This document shows, one piece after another, positions 23,289 to 34,815 of a stretch of DNA of 64,000 nt; positions within the stretch are counted from its first letter, which is position 1; every line of letters starts with the position of its first letter. This DNA is from Hofstenia miamia (Eukaryota; Xenacoelomorpha; Acoela). The DNA lies in contig SCFE01000009.1 of assembly GCA_004352715.1 (NCBI GenBank), forward strand, positions 1,631,905-1,695,904. Direction: 5' to 3'. The notes under the pieces are model-generated. The model did not search any database. It saw nothing but the letters and a program-made list of their open reading frames with translations, and had not been told where the DNA came from. Both the position numbers and the translations under genes were made by a program.

Positions 23289-26200
23289 AGCATAGTAATT
23301 AAGAATGACCACTCTTTCACCATGAACCATTTCCACTGCCATCTTTATGATAGCGCTCACCTCTCACATCTCCCAATCAGTGTTTTTGTATTCCTCTTCT
23401 TTAGTTAGTTTTAACACGATATCTTTTTCTGTGGTAACAATCTTTTTAAAAAATGATGGGTTCTTTAATGTCTTTGATATTGTGCACATGCTGTGTAACT
23501 TGTTCAGTTTTTCATTGAACCCTTTGTAGTATTTTTTGTAGAGTTTTAGTTCTTTGATAGCTATCATTAACCTCATTATTGCGTCCACTCTGCTTGTGTG
23601 CGCCAAATCAGGGTGTATAGTTGTGCGCAGATAAAAGAATTCATATGTAGATCTTAACAACTTTGATACTGATGCTTCTTCATAAAACGCACTAATGTTA
23701 TTTGGTACTTCCTCTCTGGTTATCTCTTCTGGATTGTTTTTCCCCAGTCATATCATCATTATTATCTCCACACGTCTCATTACGTCATAATATCTATATT
23801 GTGCACTCCACAATTCACCCCAGACTATGTCATTGATTTCTGAAAACAGAATTACTGTTTGAGTTGGATGCTTTTCAATTTCCATCCGTACTTTCTTGAT
23901 TTGTTGATGTATGACTTCTCCATCTTGGTAAAGATCATATGGGGTTATTATCCCCTCTATGTATATCCTCTCTTTGTTGTTGTTTCTAAGTAGCACTTCT
24001 TTTGACTTTTTTTATCACTCATCATTTACTTTTTTCTCTGCTTCCTCACATGTGTTCACATATGTGTTTTCTTCATGCCATGCTGCTTTTGCTGCTTTTT
24101 TCTCTGTTAATCTCCATGTTGGGAGCAGCATTGGTATTGATATCATAGGTGACAGTCTACATTTTAGCAATGTTGTCAGTGTTTGATATTCAATATATTC
24201 ATATGATCCCTGCATTATCGATGTTGTTGCCACTCCAAACGTTGCTGAATAGTTATTTTTCCTTGTTTTTATATTTTCCCAAAATGAATTAGTTAGTCCA
24301 TGTTTCATCAAACACTGTGCTGTTTCAGGTTTAATTACGAATTTAGACGTTATACATTTGATATCTACTGCTAACTGATTTGGTGAATTTCTTGTCTGGT
24401 AAATGCTTCCATGCATAATATCTTTATCAGTTACTTTGTCTCTCTTTCATACACCTCTCCATATATTCTCTGTACTATGTTATCGCGTTTTTCTCTTTTT
24501 ACTGTAATTTTGACTAATAACCATTCGTCATCTGTATCCACAAAATAATATCTCACTTGGTTCTTTTTCTCCCCATTTTTCCATGTTAACTTTGTTGATT
24601 TCTTTCTGCATGTTTGGGGTCAATGCGATTGTATTTGATTGTAATAGCATCACTTCTAACTGCATCTCTTCCTGAGATTTGCTAACCATTTTGATGATCT
24701 CTATTGGCCTGTTCTCACCTTAAATTCTCTGATCTTTTAATTATATTTGTATAAGCACATTGTGGATAATCTTTAATATATCTTTTCATTTCCATTGTAA
24801 TCGTTTTGTTCACCTCTTTATGTTCTCTTTCATGTATCATTTCCAGTGTGTTGGCACTTTCCCTTCTGATTAAATTTCTTGTCATCATCCATGGCTGTTG
24901 TTTTATAACTTTTAATTTCGTCTTTGACATGCACTTTTTGGTTTCATCATTCAGTATATCAATCTCTGCTGGGCACATGCCTGTTTTGTTGGCAAATTCT
25001 ACTATACTTGGTCTGCCCAAAGTGTGCTGTTGTGTTAACAGTCTTGTAAAATACTTCTCGAATTTTTGTTGTGCCTTTTTAGTTGGAGATAGTGGCAGTA
25101 TTTCTACGTATTGCAACATCCAATGTTTAATGTTTGTTGGCATCAGCACAATAGCAATTTCGTAGTTCTTGTTTCTTGCTATGTTCTGACGTTCTTTCTT
25201 TCTGATCAGCAACACCAATTTCTCATTGTGTGTCAATGCTATAGTTAACAACCAGATTGACGTTTGTGCACAAATGTGAGGTGCATTCGTTTCTTCAAAC
25301 AACATGCTTCTAAAGTTTTGTTTGGATTCCATTTCATATGCTCTTCTTATCTTGTGTAATGCTGCTTCCACTGATTAGTGATACATTTTAATTGGCGATT
25401 TTATATTGATCCTTGGCCATTCTTCATGTATTGGTTTTTCAGCCTTCCTCTCTTTCCATACATTGACAATATTTTTCAAATGTTCTGGCGTTTGATTCAT
25501 ACTACATTTAATGTAAAGATTCCCTATTTCTTTGAGTTGTTCTATGGTTCCCAAGAGTTCCATCGTTTTCACTTGATAGTACATGTCTACCACTATCTTT
25601 GGTTCTACCATAATCCTTTCTGCTGGCACTATGATGTTTATCTGTAAATCAATGCTGATCATTTATGATATCACTAATCCTTTATCCTTATTGATAAAAA
25701 CATTTTCCAGTTTTTCTTCCAGTACTCATATTAATTCTGGTAACTTTTCATTTCTTTGTGGTTTCATAATTATTATCACTTACTTTTTGCTCTTTTGCCA
25801 TTTTTAGTTTATCTTCTATGTTTATTTCTAGACTTCTAGAGTTTATTTCTGATTTCTTGATAAAATAGATTATCATTAAGTTGTTGCTGTCCAAATTGAC
25901 TTGTTCACACTTATTAATCAGTTTGTCTTTGTTCTTTATGACTTTTTGCACGTCCTTCATTGTAAATCCTTCATTGAATGTAATATGTACCATGCTTTTG
26001 AAATATGGATGGTTGAGGTCCTCTTTCATGTCTTCTCTGCATGATATAATCATATTACACACTGGCCTGTTGTTTTTATCTATCACTATCAGAATGGCCA
26101 AACTTTCCTTCTCTTTTGTTGATGTATGTTGTTGTATGAGCCTTTTTGTTTCTGGTGACAAATTATCATATAAATTGTATCAAATTTTCCTGTTTGTGAT
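23289..26200 (-). pseudogene. Large unidentified third ORF (ORFX) of the Gypsy element, copy D
   Basis: About 2.9 kb (roughly 950 codons if intact) lies between the spacer and the polypurine tract. Open pieces: 137 aa (26161-25748), 95 aa (25662-25375), 218 aa (25371-24715), 133 aa (24416-24015), 82 aa (23996-23748) and 98 aa (23660-23364). Conserved with copy E over its whole length, with blocks NKTGMCPAEIDILN, QQPWMMTRNLI, NQLAVDIKCITS, GLTNSFWENI and FSEINDIVWGELW. It is lysine- and glutamate-rich with scattered Trp and Cys, with no evident transmembrane helix, signal peptide or known catalytic motif. It is interrupted by stops and frameshifts. Role unknown. Confidence 0.7.
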
Positions 26201-26389
26201 AAAATAGGAATGTATCTTATCTTTCCCTATTCTCGTCATCCTACTTTCTCTCTTGTCTGATCTAGATGACGTGGTTGTCATTGATATTTACCTGTGTGAG
26301 AAAGGTTGCAAGCTTTGCCCAGTAGTTGAGAATGAGCTTGTTGATGGCTGTTCTGAAATATCCATTTCTGAGTCTTCACTTATATCCTG

Positions 26390-27199
26390 TATGTCTGGGT
26401 CCTTTAGTTAACCACAGACCTTGGTACCTGCTGCCTTTAGTTGCAGATGAGGACTGATCAGTATAGCTTGGTACTCTTTGTCCTTTAATTGGCATCAAGG
26501 TTTGCTGGATGAAGGGGAATGTTCCATTGATGAATTCGATTTTTCTTCCAACCTTGCGCTCTTTATTTGATGCTTGGTATCCTGATGCTTTCCCTCTCTT
26601 ATCTGTGTGCCCTTTAATTGAGATTTGTTTGAGTTTGATGTCTCTGACTTTGTCTCCATCATCATACTCTTTAAGTGGTAATCAGATTGCGGAGATCTCC
26701 TTCTCACTCTTTGTCATTTGTTAGTAACTGTTACATTCTCCATCCTCATACCCTTTAAGTGGTAATCAGATTGTGGAGATTTTCTTCTTATTCATCTTCT
26801 TCTGTTACTAGGTGAAGAATGCTCCATCATCATGCCCTTTAATTGACAATCAGATTGAGGAGACCTAGTATTTCCAGTGCTATTCCTCATCTTTTCTCCC
26901 CTCATCATGCCCTTTAATTGACGATCAGATTTTGTGGTTCTCCTGCACACTCTTCTACTCTTCATCAGAGATTGACTGGTGTTCTGTTGGATCTCTTCAT
27001 TATCTTATCTAAATGGAGTTACTAAATGTATATCCCATATTTCAGGGTCATATTTATTTTTATTTTTACTGCCCTCTGGGGCATAACTTTTTCTCCATTT
27101 GATCTTCTTCATTTTTAGGGCTGTATTTTTCCATGAATTCTTCCTCTGCCACACTGTTGAGTTCATCCACCTCATTATATGTACCATCATTGTTTTCAA
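26390..27199 (-). repeat. Integrase-ORFX spacer with peptide-level repeats, copy D
   Basis: The + motif CCTTTAATTG(A/G)C(A/G)ATCAGAT and variants recur near 26400, 26434, 26483, 26611, 26671, 26752, 26830 and 26910. On minus this gives repeats of the type SD-x-QLKG or SDYHLKG within a Ser/Lys/Glu-rich region (piece 26707-26495). A lysine-rich stretch (27199-27005) links it to integrase. The nucleotide motif differs from copy C but is clearly the same kind of array at the same place. Confidence 0.6.
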
Positions 27200-28292
27200 T
27201 TAATTTCTATCTAATGTTACTTGCTCTATATCCCTTGTTGCCTGTTTCAGATTTTGAAAGTGTAAAGTCCTAATATCATCAAGTTTATAATTATTATTTG
27301 GTAGTGTCTGTGTGATAGTGAATGGCCCTGTCCATTGTGTTTTTAATTTTCTTACTTGGTTCATGTCTTGTGTTTTCAATAACAATATGCATAAACCTTA
27401 TCACCCTTCTTATGTGGTTTCCTGTAAATTTTCTTATTAAAATTTCTTTGTTGTCATATCACAGATCTTTTAGTGTTATGACACATTGCTTCATGAATTC
27501 CCGTTATTTGGTTTCTGATTTTCCTGATATATTCATTATTTGGTTTTTCAGAATATGTATTGTATTGTATTGATATAGGTGTTGCTGCTTCTCTTCCATA
27601 CATTGCTTTAAATGGTGTCATTCCTGTGGTGGAATGTACTGAGGTATTATAGAAATACTCTACCATTTCTATCACTTCTCTCCAATCTCTTCCTCCAATT
27701 CTTGGTGTTAACACTCTTATTAACTTAATCATTGTTCTGTTTAATCTTTCCACAGCTCCATTTGCCTGTGGGTGATATGCAGTTGTTTTCTCTGTTATTA
27801 TTTCCATCCATTTCGTCATTTCTTCAAACAGTTTACTTTCAAATTGCACACCTCTGTCTGATATTATTACCTCCATAGGTCCGAATTTTATTATCCATTC
27901 TTTCATTTTTTTTCCGCCACTATTTTAGCTGTTGTTGAGTCTAATGTGATCATTTTTGCATATTTAGTGAAATTATCTACAATGACTAGAATATACTGAT
28001 ACCCTTCGTCATCTTGTGATAGCTTCTCCAAAGCAACATGCACTATTTGGTTTGGTGCTGTAGCCATGACTTTTGTGGTGCTGTTTGTTTCGGAAAATGA
28101 CTCTTGTTATTTATCAAACATGTCGTGCATTTATTAATAACATCCTCTATTGTTTTTCATATTGCTATTGTTATAAATCTGGAGTTAAATGTTTGCTCCA
28201 TCTGAATTATACCAATATATCCATTTTCATGTATTTTTCTTACCAGTACTCTCTTATAATATTCTGGAATTGCGATTCATAGTGTGTTGCCT
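27200..28292 (-). pseudogene. Ty3/Gypsy integrase, copy D
   Basis: DDE integrase inserts the cDNA into the host genome. From minus 28290: a degraded HHCC zinc region (IHENGYIGII ... CTTCLINN), a first catalytic Asp in LVIVDNFTKYAKM, a second Asp in VIISDRGVQFES and the Glu in ANGAVERLNRTM, then a C-terminal GPY/F-type module (WTGPFTITQTLPNNNYKL, piece 27385-27200). Several stops and frame breaks interrupt it. The 5' side is cut at about 28292 by an unrelated GC-rich block, so RT of this copy is absent. Confidence 0.88.
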
Positions 28293-28302
28293 TCTACATA
28301 TC

Positions 28303-28440
28303 CCAGTTAACAAAAAGTTGGCGGGCCGCTTGCGGAAAGCAGCAGGAAATGGATGGCGGTAAGCTGTCCGATTTTGCAACACACCCCGCCATTTGGCCGC
28401 CAAACAGGAAATCGTTGGCGGCCCACTGTCAAAAATCGTA
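28303..28440. repeat. GC-rich block of unknown origin
   Basis: A short GC-rich island (GGCGGGCCGCTTGCGG, CCCGCCATTTGGCCGCC, TTGGCGGCCCACTG) lies between the integrase relic and AT-rich DNA. GTTGGCGGSCC occurs at both ends in the same orientation, and GGCGGCCAAATGGCGGGG occurs inverted inside. It could be one end of a transposon whose other end is in the gap. Confidence 0.4.
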
Positions 28441-28484
28441 ATTTAAATGCTGTTAATTTATAACATATCAAATTTAAATTTATG

Positions 28485-28488
<4 letters not shown>

Positions 28489-28520
<32 letters not shown>
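28489..28520. repeat. (TA)n microsatellite
   Basis: Uninterrupted TA dinucleotides for about 32 bp. Confidence 0.95.
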
Positions 28521-28525
<5 letters not shown>

Positions 28526-28611
28526 AAAAGCAGAAAAATGTATAATCTTAACACTTGAAAATGCTTAAAATTTTAAAAAATAGTTTAAATAGTTTATACA
28601 TTGAAAATACA

Positions 28612-29611
28612 NNNNNNNNNNNNNNNNNNNNNNNNNNNNNNNNNNNNNNNNNNNNNNNNNNNNNNNNNNNNNNNNNNNNNNNNNNNNNNNNNNNNNNNNN
28701 NNNNNNNNNNNNNNNNNNNNNNNNNNNNNNNNNNNNNNNNNNNNNNNNNNNNNNNNNNNNNNNNNNNNNNNNNNNNNNNNNNNNNNNNNNNNNNNNNNNN
28801 NNNNNNNNNNNNNNNNNNNNNNNNNNNNNNNNNNNNNNNNNNNNNNNNNNNNNNNNNNNNNNNNNNNNNNNNNNNNNNNNNNNNNNNNNNNNNNNNNNNN
28901 NNNNNNNNNNNNNNNNNNNNNNNNNNNNNNNNNNNNNNNNNNNNNNNNNNNNNNNNNNNNNNNNNNNNNNNNNNNNNNNNNNNNNNNNNNNNNNNNNNNN
29001 NNNNNNNNNNNNNNNNNNNNNNNNNNNNNNNNNNNNNNNNNNNNNNNNNNNNNNNNNNNNNNNNNNNNNNNNNNNNNNNNNNNNNNNNNNNNNNNNNNNN
29101 NNNNNNNNNNNNNNNNNNNNNNNNNNNNNNNNNNNNNNNNNNNNNNNNNNNNNNNNNNNNNNNNNNNNNNNNNNNNNNNNNNNNNNNNNNNNNNNNNNNN
29201 NNNNNNNNNNNNNNNNNNNNNNNNNNNNNNNNNNNNNNNNNNNNNNNNNNNNNNNNNNNNNNNNNNNNNNNNNNNNNNNNNNNNNNNNNNNNNNNNNNNN
29301 NNNNNNNNNNNNNNNNNNNNNNNNNNNNNNNNNNNNNNNNNNNNNNNNNNNNNNNNNNNNNNNNNNNNNNNNNNNNNNNNNNNNNNNNNNNNNNNNNNNN
29401 NNNNNNNNNNNNNNNNNNNNNNNNNNNNNNNNNNNNNNNNNNNNNNNNNNNNNNNNNNNNNNNNNNNNNNNNNNNNNNNNNNNNNNNNNNNNNNNNNNNN
29501 NNNNNNNNNNNNNNNNNNNNNNNNNNNNNNNNNNNNNNNNNNNNNNNNNNNNNNNNNNNNNNNNNNNNNNNNNNNNNNNNNNNNNNNNNNNNNNNNNNNN
29601 NNNNNNNNNNN
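28612..29611. other. Assembly gap (exactly 1000 N)
   Basis: The round length suggests a placeholder of unknown true size. It cuts the minus-strand gene at 29612-29915. Confidence 0.95.
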
Positions 29612-29915
29612 GTTTGCTAGCAGGGCATGCATTTGAAAAAGTGTGTGATGATAGTAGCAGCTGGGAGTTGACATTGTTTAAGCGTTGTAAAACATTGTCG
29701 TCTTCGCTCATCTTGGAGATGGGGGAGACAATCGCATTGTTATTGACTGTAGGACGCCTTCGTTTGTGAAGTGACTTGCGTTTTTCTTTTACAGGTGCAG
29801 GTGGTACGATCATCTCCTGAGTTAGTGGGTTATAACCATGTGAGGGCGGTGGGGTTGTGCATAGATCATCAAACAGGCTACTCAGCGAACCAGATGCTAG
29901 TGTTTCAACAGACAT
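29612..29915 (-). CDS. 5' end of an unidentified host gene, partial
   Basis: About 101 codons are open on minus from ATG at 29915 (MSVETLASGSLSSLFDDLC...) to the gap. The peptide is Ser/Pro/Asn-rich with a basic cluster KEKRKSLHKRRRP that could be a nuclear localisation signal, a PPAPVKEK proline patch, then an acidic SEDDN stretch. No domain is visible. Composition is less AT-rich than its surroundings and there is no stop over 300 bp. A TATA-like element and CCAAT-type motifs lie upstream. I do not recognise the family. Confidence 0.5.
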
Positions 29916-29978
29916 TGCCAAAAGTGAGAGACGAAATTGGGTAGAAGAAGAATAATGATTTTATCCGAAGAAATGAAG

Positions 29979-30039
29979 TGAATATATAGATTGACCAGCC
30001 AATGGAAATACATTTGAATTTATGAAAAATAATTATTGG
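29979..30039 (-). promoter_or_regulatory. Putative promoter of the 29.9 kb gene
   Basis: Reading minus, a CCAAT (30039-30035), an inverted CCAAT (ATTGG, 30003-29999) about 35 bp further on, and a TATATATT element (about 29987-29980) precede the ATG by about 65 bp. The arrangement is plausible for a host promoter but rests only on motif matches. Confidence 0.35.
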
Positions 30040-30911
30040 TTGGAAACATGTGATGCGATAAACGTGTTAACTATGAATTTTGACAAATGCAAAATGCGAT
30101 TTTAAAAGTTTTCCCAAATTATACATGTACGCTTCTCGAAATTATGGAAAATTAGTTTGTAATATTATGTGTACGTATCCCGAAAGGGGTTGTTATAATA
30201 AGGTATATATTAGCGAGATGTAATGCAAACAATTGTGATATTAACAAAGTGAAATTAGTCATACCAAAAATGGCCCTAACATGAATCAAAATCAATTAAA
30301 AGCATTACTAATTGAAAATCCATTAGTAGACATACTTAAAAATATCTGACGTCACTGAAAATCCATTAGCGGAGATGTCAATCAAACGCTGAGTCACTAA
30401 AAAACACTCATCAATATCACAGAGGTCAAAATGTCAGTTTGTGGAACCTCCAATGTTTATCCTACACTACTATCATGTTTAGGATTTAAATTTTACAACA
30501 ATGACTATATGATAGCTCGTTATTAAAATAGCAAAATAAAGTAATTCATCCATAGCCTGTAAGATTTGTTAATTTTTGTAATGTATGTTGATTTGTAATT
30601 TGAACTTAATGACGCTATTCAGATAAATTATCAGTTATTAAATTGTAAACATTTATCTGAATAAAGAATCTCTTATCTTATCTTAATATAGCTGAAAACT
30701 AAGCTACAAAATTTCCTTTCAACTTTCAACATCTCATTAATAAATCAATGCATTTCATCCAGCATTTCTGCAAATAGCCAAACCTTGATTATTTTATGGT
30801 TTAAGAAAATGAATCTTTATATAAATACTTTTGCTTTGAATTTCCCTACTCTGCCCATTGCCTTATAATAACTTATTCTAATAAGCAAAAAATTAAAAAC
30901 CCAACTAAATC
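30040..30911. other. Intergenic DNA with a LINE 3' tail
   Basis: Mostly unassigned. At about 30560-30690, ...ATCTGAATAAAGAATCTCTTATCTTATCTTA looks like the 3' end of a + oriented LINE that terminates in a short TCTTA repeat, a common ending of CR1/L2-like elements. No coding part is attached. Confidence 0.4.
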
Positions 30912-32129
30912 TTGAATAAATCAATTATGACAGTACATAGCACCCAGGACGCAATTTTATCGATCACACAACAAATTAAGTCTAATAAATCTCATAACAA
31001 GTGCAGTTGTGTAGCATTACTAGATTTAAGTAAGGCATTCAATTCAATGAATTTTGATATTTTGCAAGACAAACTTATAAATTATAATTTTGGTGCTAAC
31101 TCAATTAATTTAATCATGAACTTCTTAAAAAATAGACAGCAGCGTGTAATATTAAACAGTAAAAAATCAAGTTATGTTACGACCGACCGTGGGGTGCCCC
31201 AAGGTACTGTACTTGGCCCTATTTTATTTGCAATTTTTGTAAATGGTATAATAAAACATGTTAAACACAGCGAAATCTACCAATATGCTGACGACATATG
31301 CCTAATAAGTACCGCAAAAAATGCTTTTGATGCTACAAAAAACCTCCAAACAGATATAGAAAAATTAAACAATTAATTTACTAATAATCAACTGAAACTA
31401 AATATTGAAAAAACTCAATTTATAATTTTTTCACCAAAGGCACAAAAAAATCTAATAAATGACATAGAACTAAAGATAAATAATGAGTCAATAAAGCAAA
31501 GTGAATCAGTCAGCTATTTAGGAGTGGAGATAGATAATGAATTAACATTTGAAAAATTTCTACTGAATAAGATTCAAAAAATGACTGCAGGCATTAGATA
31601 TCTTTATCACTTACGCAATGTAATATCAAGCAATTATCATAAACAACTAATACATGCTTTCTGTCTGTCTCATTTTCAATACTGTTCTTTTCTTTTAACT
31701 AACCTATATTCAAAACATCGTATGCTTCTATCAAACACATTTAATTGGTGTATAAAAACTCTAAGCTTTGCACAAAAGCATGACGAAGCATCAGTATATC
31801 GTAATAAATATAAAATATTATCTCCGTTCTATCAAATTCATATGCATATGCTATCTATCTTATTTAAATTCAAATCTCTACAAACATCTCTCCTTTTCCT
31901 TAATGACTGTATTAAATTAAATGAGCGATCGCAAAAATTTTTTAGTTTAGATAAAAATTATAATGGCTTCCATCACATATCAATTAAATTGTGGAATAAT
32001 TTAGATTATGAAACGCGAATAGAAAAAAACTATAAAAAGTTTAGAAAAAAATTGAAACAATTTCTTCTAATAAAACAGTACACATTAGGGTACGGTAATA
32101 CACTTCATGCATTTGAAACATACATGTAA
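30912..32129 (+). pseudogene. LINE (non-LTR) reverse transcriptase, 5'-truncated
   Basis: One reading frame runs from 30912 to 32129 (about 405 codons) with a single TAA at 31374-31376. Palm motifs are present: ALLDLSKAFNSMN (motif A), GVPQGTVLGPILFAIFVN (motif B) and QYADDICLIS (motif C). After the stop comes SVSYLGVEID and the thumb/C-terminal region common to Jockey/CR1-like LINEs. The stop falls where a Trp is usual in these proteins. The endonuclease and ORF1 are missing, the normal result of 5' truncation. Otherwise the frame is well preserved, so this insertion is younger than the other relics here. Confidence 0.85.
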
Positions 32130-32283
32130 CATCAACCATGTACACAAACATCCACTCAAACATTGACTATATTATTATATATTGTACATATTAATTTGTA
32201 GTTATTTGTTCATGTTTATTTTCTTTTGTCATGTGTTAGTTTGTAGATCTTGTATACATATAATGCGCAATAAATTTGCTCTG

Positions 32284-32371
32284 ACTCTTATTATTATTAT
32301 TATTATTAATATTATTATTATTATTAATATTAATATTGCTATAATTATTATTATTATTATTTTTTTAACAG
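32284..32371 (+). repeat. LINE 3' tail, (TTA)n-like microsatellite
   Basis: TTATTATTATT and related ATTAAT repeats lie about 150 bp after the LINE stop codon, consistent with a microsatellite-type 3' end of this LINE. Confidence 0.7.
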
Positions 32372-33549
32372 GTTCGTTTCAACAAATTCATTAGGAGACA
32401 TCATCTATTTGTAGAGGAAAAATGCATAAAATACATTCCAAAAAAATCCAATTTTCCTGTCATTGACGGAAAATTTCTGTTAAAAAACGTAAGGCATTTC
32501 AACAACTGTATCTTCATGTTTCTAATATTAACATTAGCTAGGGGCCTACCAAATATTGCATCTTGACTCAGATTTCCTAAGCTGCATCAGTGGGCACTAC
32601 TATCTCGGATACAGGCAAAGAACAAAAATAACAGGTAAAATACAAAAACGCCATATTATCAAATTAACACTTCTTATGGCAACTTTACTACCTATTTGTG
32701 TTTTAGACTTTAAGCACATTTTGAAAAGTTTTATTATTGCTATTTTTTGCAACAATGTGATGTCTTAATAATTTTTCCAAAATATTACAATCAATTATAG
32801 CGTATGTAAAGGATCTTGATTACTCCGTTCACTATTAAATGAGTTTTTGATCATTAGAAAAAAATTGAATGTTGTCTAGATGTGTTTATATTTTCTTAAT
32901 ACCAAATAATATTAATACTTAATGTGCAGCATAGAAAACATGATTTGAATATCAAGTATTTTATCTTTATTCTATTATTCAAAGTGCTACAAAAAACACA
33001 TAGCAGCCGAAAGAAGTTGGTTGTTAGGTGACAACGTCAAAACAATTGATTTTTATGTTTGTATAGCTCTTGTTAACTGTGTTTAATTTGAACTCTTAGA
33101 TTGAACCAGAATGGAAATCGCCAGAAGTTGAGCCAAAAATTACAACACGAAGCCCGAGGTTATCCAAGGAGTCCTGACCAGACAACTTTTTAACTGAATT
33201 TAATAGTTCTTAGCTATTAACCTCTTAAAAAAATAATTGTAAATTTGCTTCTCAAAGTTTCCAAAATTAAAAAATTAAAGTGATAAAGATTAAATGCTTC
33301 TATTTTTTGAAAAATTCGTTACAAAAAGCATTCTATATTTTAAAAAATTAAATTTACATTGATTTCTATTGGGTTTTAGCCTAAAACGTCGGCCTATCGG
33401 AATGCAATTGATATAATCAGCTTAGTTAAATTAGATAGAAACTATGAATACCCATTGGCTACACAGAAAAAAACAAAAATGTGTTTTCATTAGTTAATTC
33501 TTTTGAATTTTATTGGTTAGACATTTTTTGATATTTTCATTTAAAAAAA
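32372..33549. other. Intergenic, no gene seen
   Basis: AT-rich sequence. Short ORFs (for example 32556-32768) have no recognisable similarity. An in-frame TGA at 33529 precedes the ATG at 33550. Confidence 0.5.
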
Positions 33550-34674
33550 ATGTTTGCTGGGACGTTCGGTACATTTTCCCCGCTTGTTTTTATTGCAATG
33601 AATATAACGTACTGCCCATATCCATTTTTTGATTGTCAAAATAACTCAACATGCATAAATCCAGCATTTGTTTGCGATAAAAAGATTGACTGTCATGATA
33701 CTGGAAAGGACGAGGAAAATTGTGTGCACACCAGTTCCGCCAACTGTACTGGATTTTTCTGCATAGATGATTACTTCGCCGACGCTATTGATACTTCAAA
33801 GTGTATTGATGGGTCTATGCAATGCGACAAAGTTATCGACTGCGTGATAGGAACTGATGAACTCTGTTTCTGTCCTGAAGGCTGGCTTACATGTACCCTG
33901 GGAAACATGGGCTATGGAAGATGTTTGCCTCCAAGCAAAGTCTGTGATGGTGTGATAGATTGCGTAATCTTTGGTGCAACAGGGATTGATGAGTGCGGAT
34001 GCGACGAAACAACATTTATGTGCCCTGATAGAGATAGATATTGCATACCATCAAAATATATTTGCGATCAAATCAAGAGCAGACGAAAAAAATTGCATAG
34101 CAGAGTGCGCAGATGGGTTTTTTCAATGTGCTAATAAAGAAAATTGTATACCAAACCGTCTTCACTGTGATAAGTATTTAGGTGGGACATTCGAATCCAT
34201 CAAGTTTGTACCAGATTGTTTAGATGGGTCTGATGAAACTTGTGATTGCTATTACAACTTTCCTTGCCCATCAACCAACACTTGCATTGAGAAGAAAAGT
34301 TTGTGTAGAGATATTAGGAACTGTATTGTTACCGAAGATCAAATTTTTGAAGCTTGCGAATGCAATCCTGCTGTGTATCATAAATGTGCACGGGAAAATA
34401 TTTGTGTTCCTCTGTCTAGAGTATGTGACTTTGTGTATGACTGCCATCTTTCTTTTTCCGATGAACCGATGTACCCATATTCCAGATGCCCGAGCAAGGT
34501 GTTTGGAAACAAATTCCTTTTGGTGTAGTTCACCCCCTAGATGTGTGTCTTGTCTTTACGAAGAAAAATCTTCTGATTTACACTATCATTGTTGGACAAT
34601 GGAAGCTGAAGCTGTCTGTCCTTGTAGGGATCCATCATATTTTCAATGTAATAATGGTTTCCTTTGCATTGAAC
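33550..34674 (+). pseudogene. LDL-receptor class A repeat protein, frame-broken
   Basis: This encodes a secreted or membrane-bound type of sequence with about eight consecutive LDLa modules (six-Cys calcium-binding ligand modules). Examples are CDKKIDCHDTGKDEENC, CDKVIDCVIGTDELC, CDGVIDC...GIDEC, CLDGSDETC and the last, FQCNNGFLCIEQ. The frame changes near 34075 (inside module four, where the usual D-C spacing is disturbed) and near 34497. The last segment ends at a good donor, ACAG|GTAATT (34674/34675), implying further exons that I cannot find downstream. The start at 33550 follows an in-frame stop, and the N-terminus is only weakly hydrophobic. It is either a pseudogene or a real gene with assembly indels, since the Cys pattern is well kept. 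Confidence 0.7.
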
Positions 34675-34774
34675 AGGTAATTTTTTAGAAATCATTTTAG
34701 CATTTAATTAAAATGCTTTTTATGTTTTACGCTACGTTGCAGAACAATTCTTTGCTTAATCACCTATGTTTTCC

Positions 34775-34775
<1 letters not shown>

Positions 34776-34810
<35 letters not shown>
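34776..34810. repeat. (TA)n microsatellite
   Basis: About 35 bp of TA repeats with one AA interruption. Confidence 0.95.

Positions 34811-34815
<5 letters not shown>

Noticed and set aside
28548-29921. Long ORFs of 339-457 codons across 28.5-29.9 kb
   Set aside because: Almost entirely N from the gap. Only 29612-29915 on minus has real sequence worth calling.
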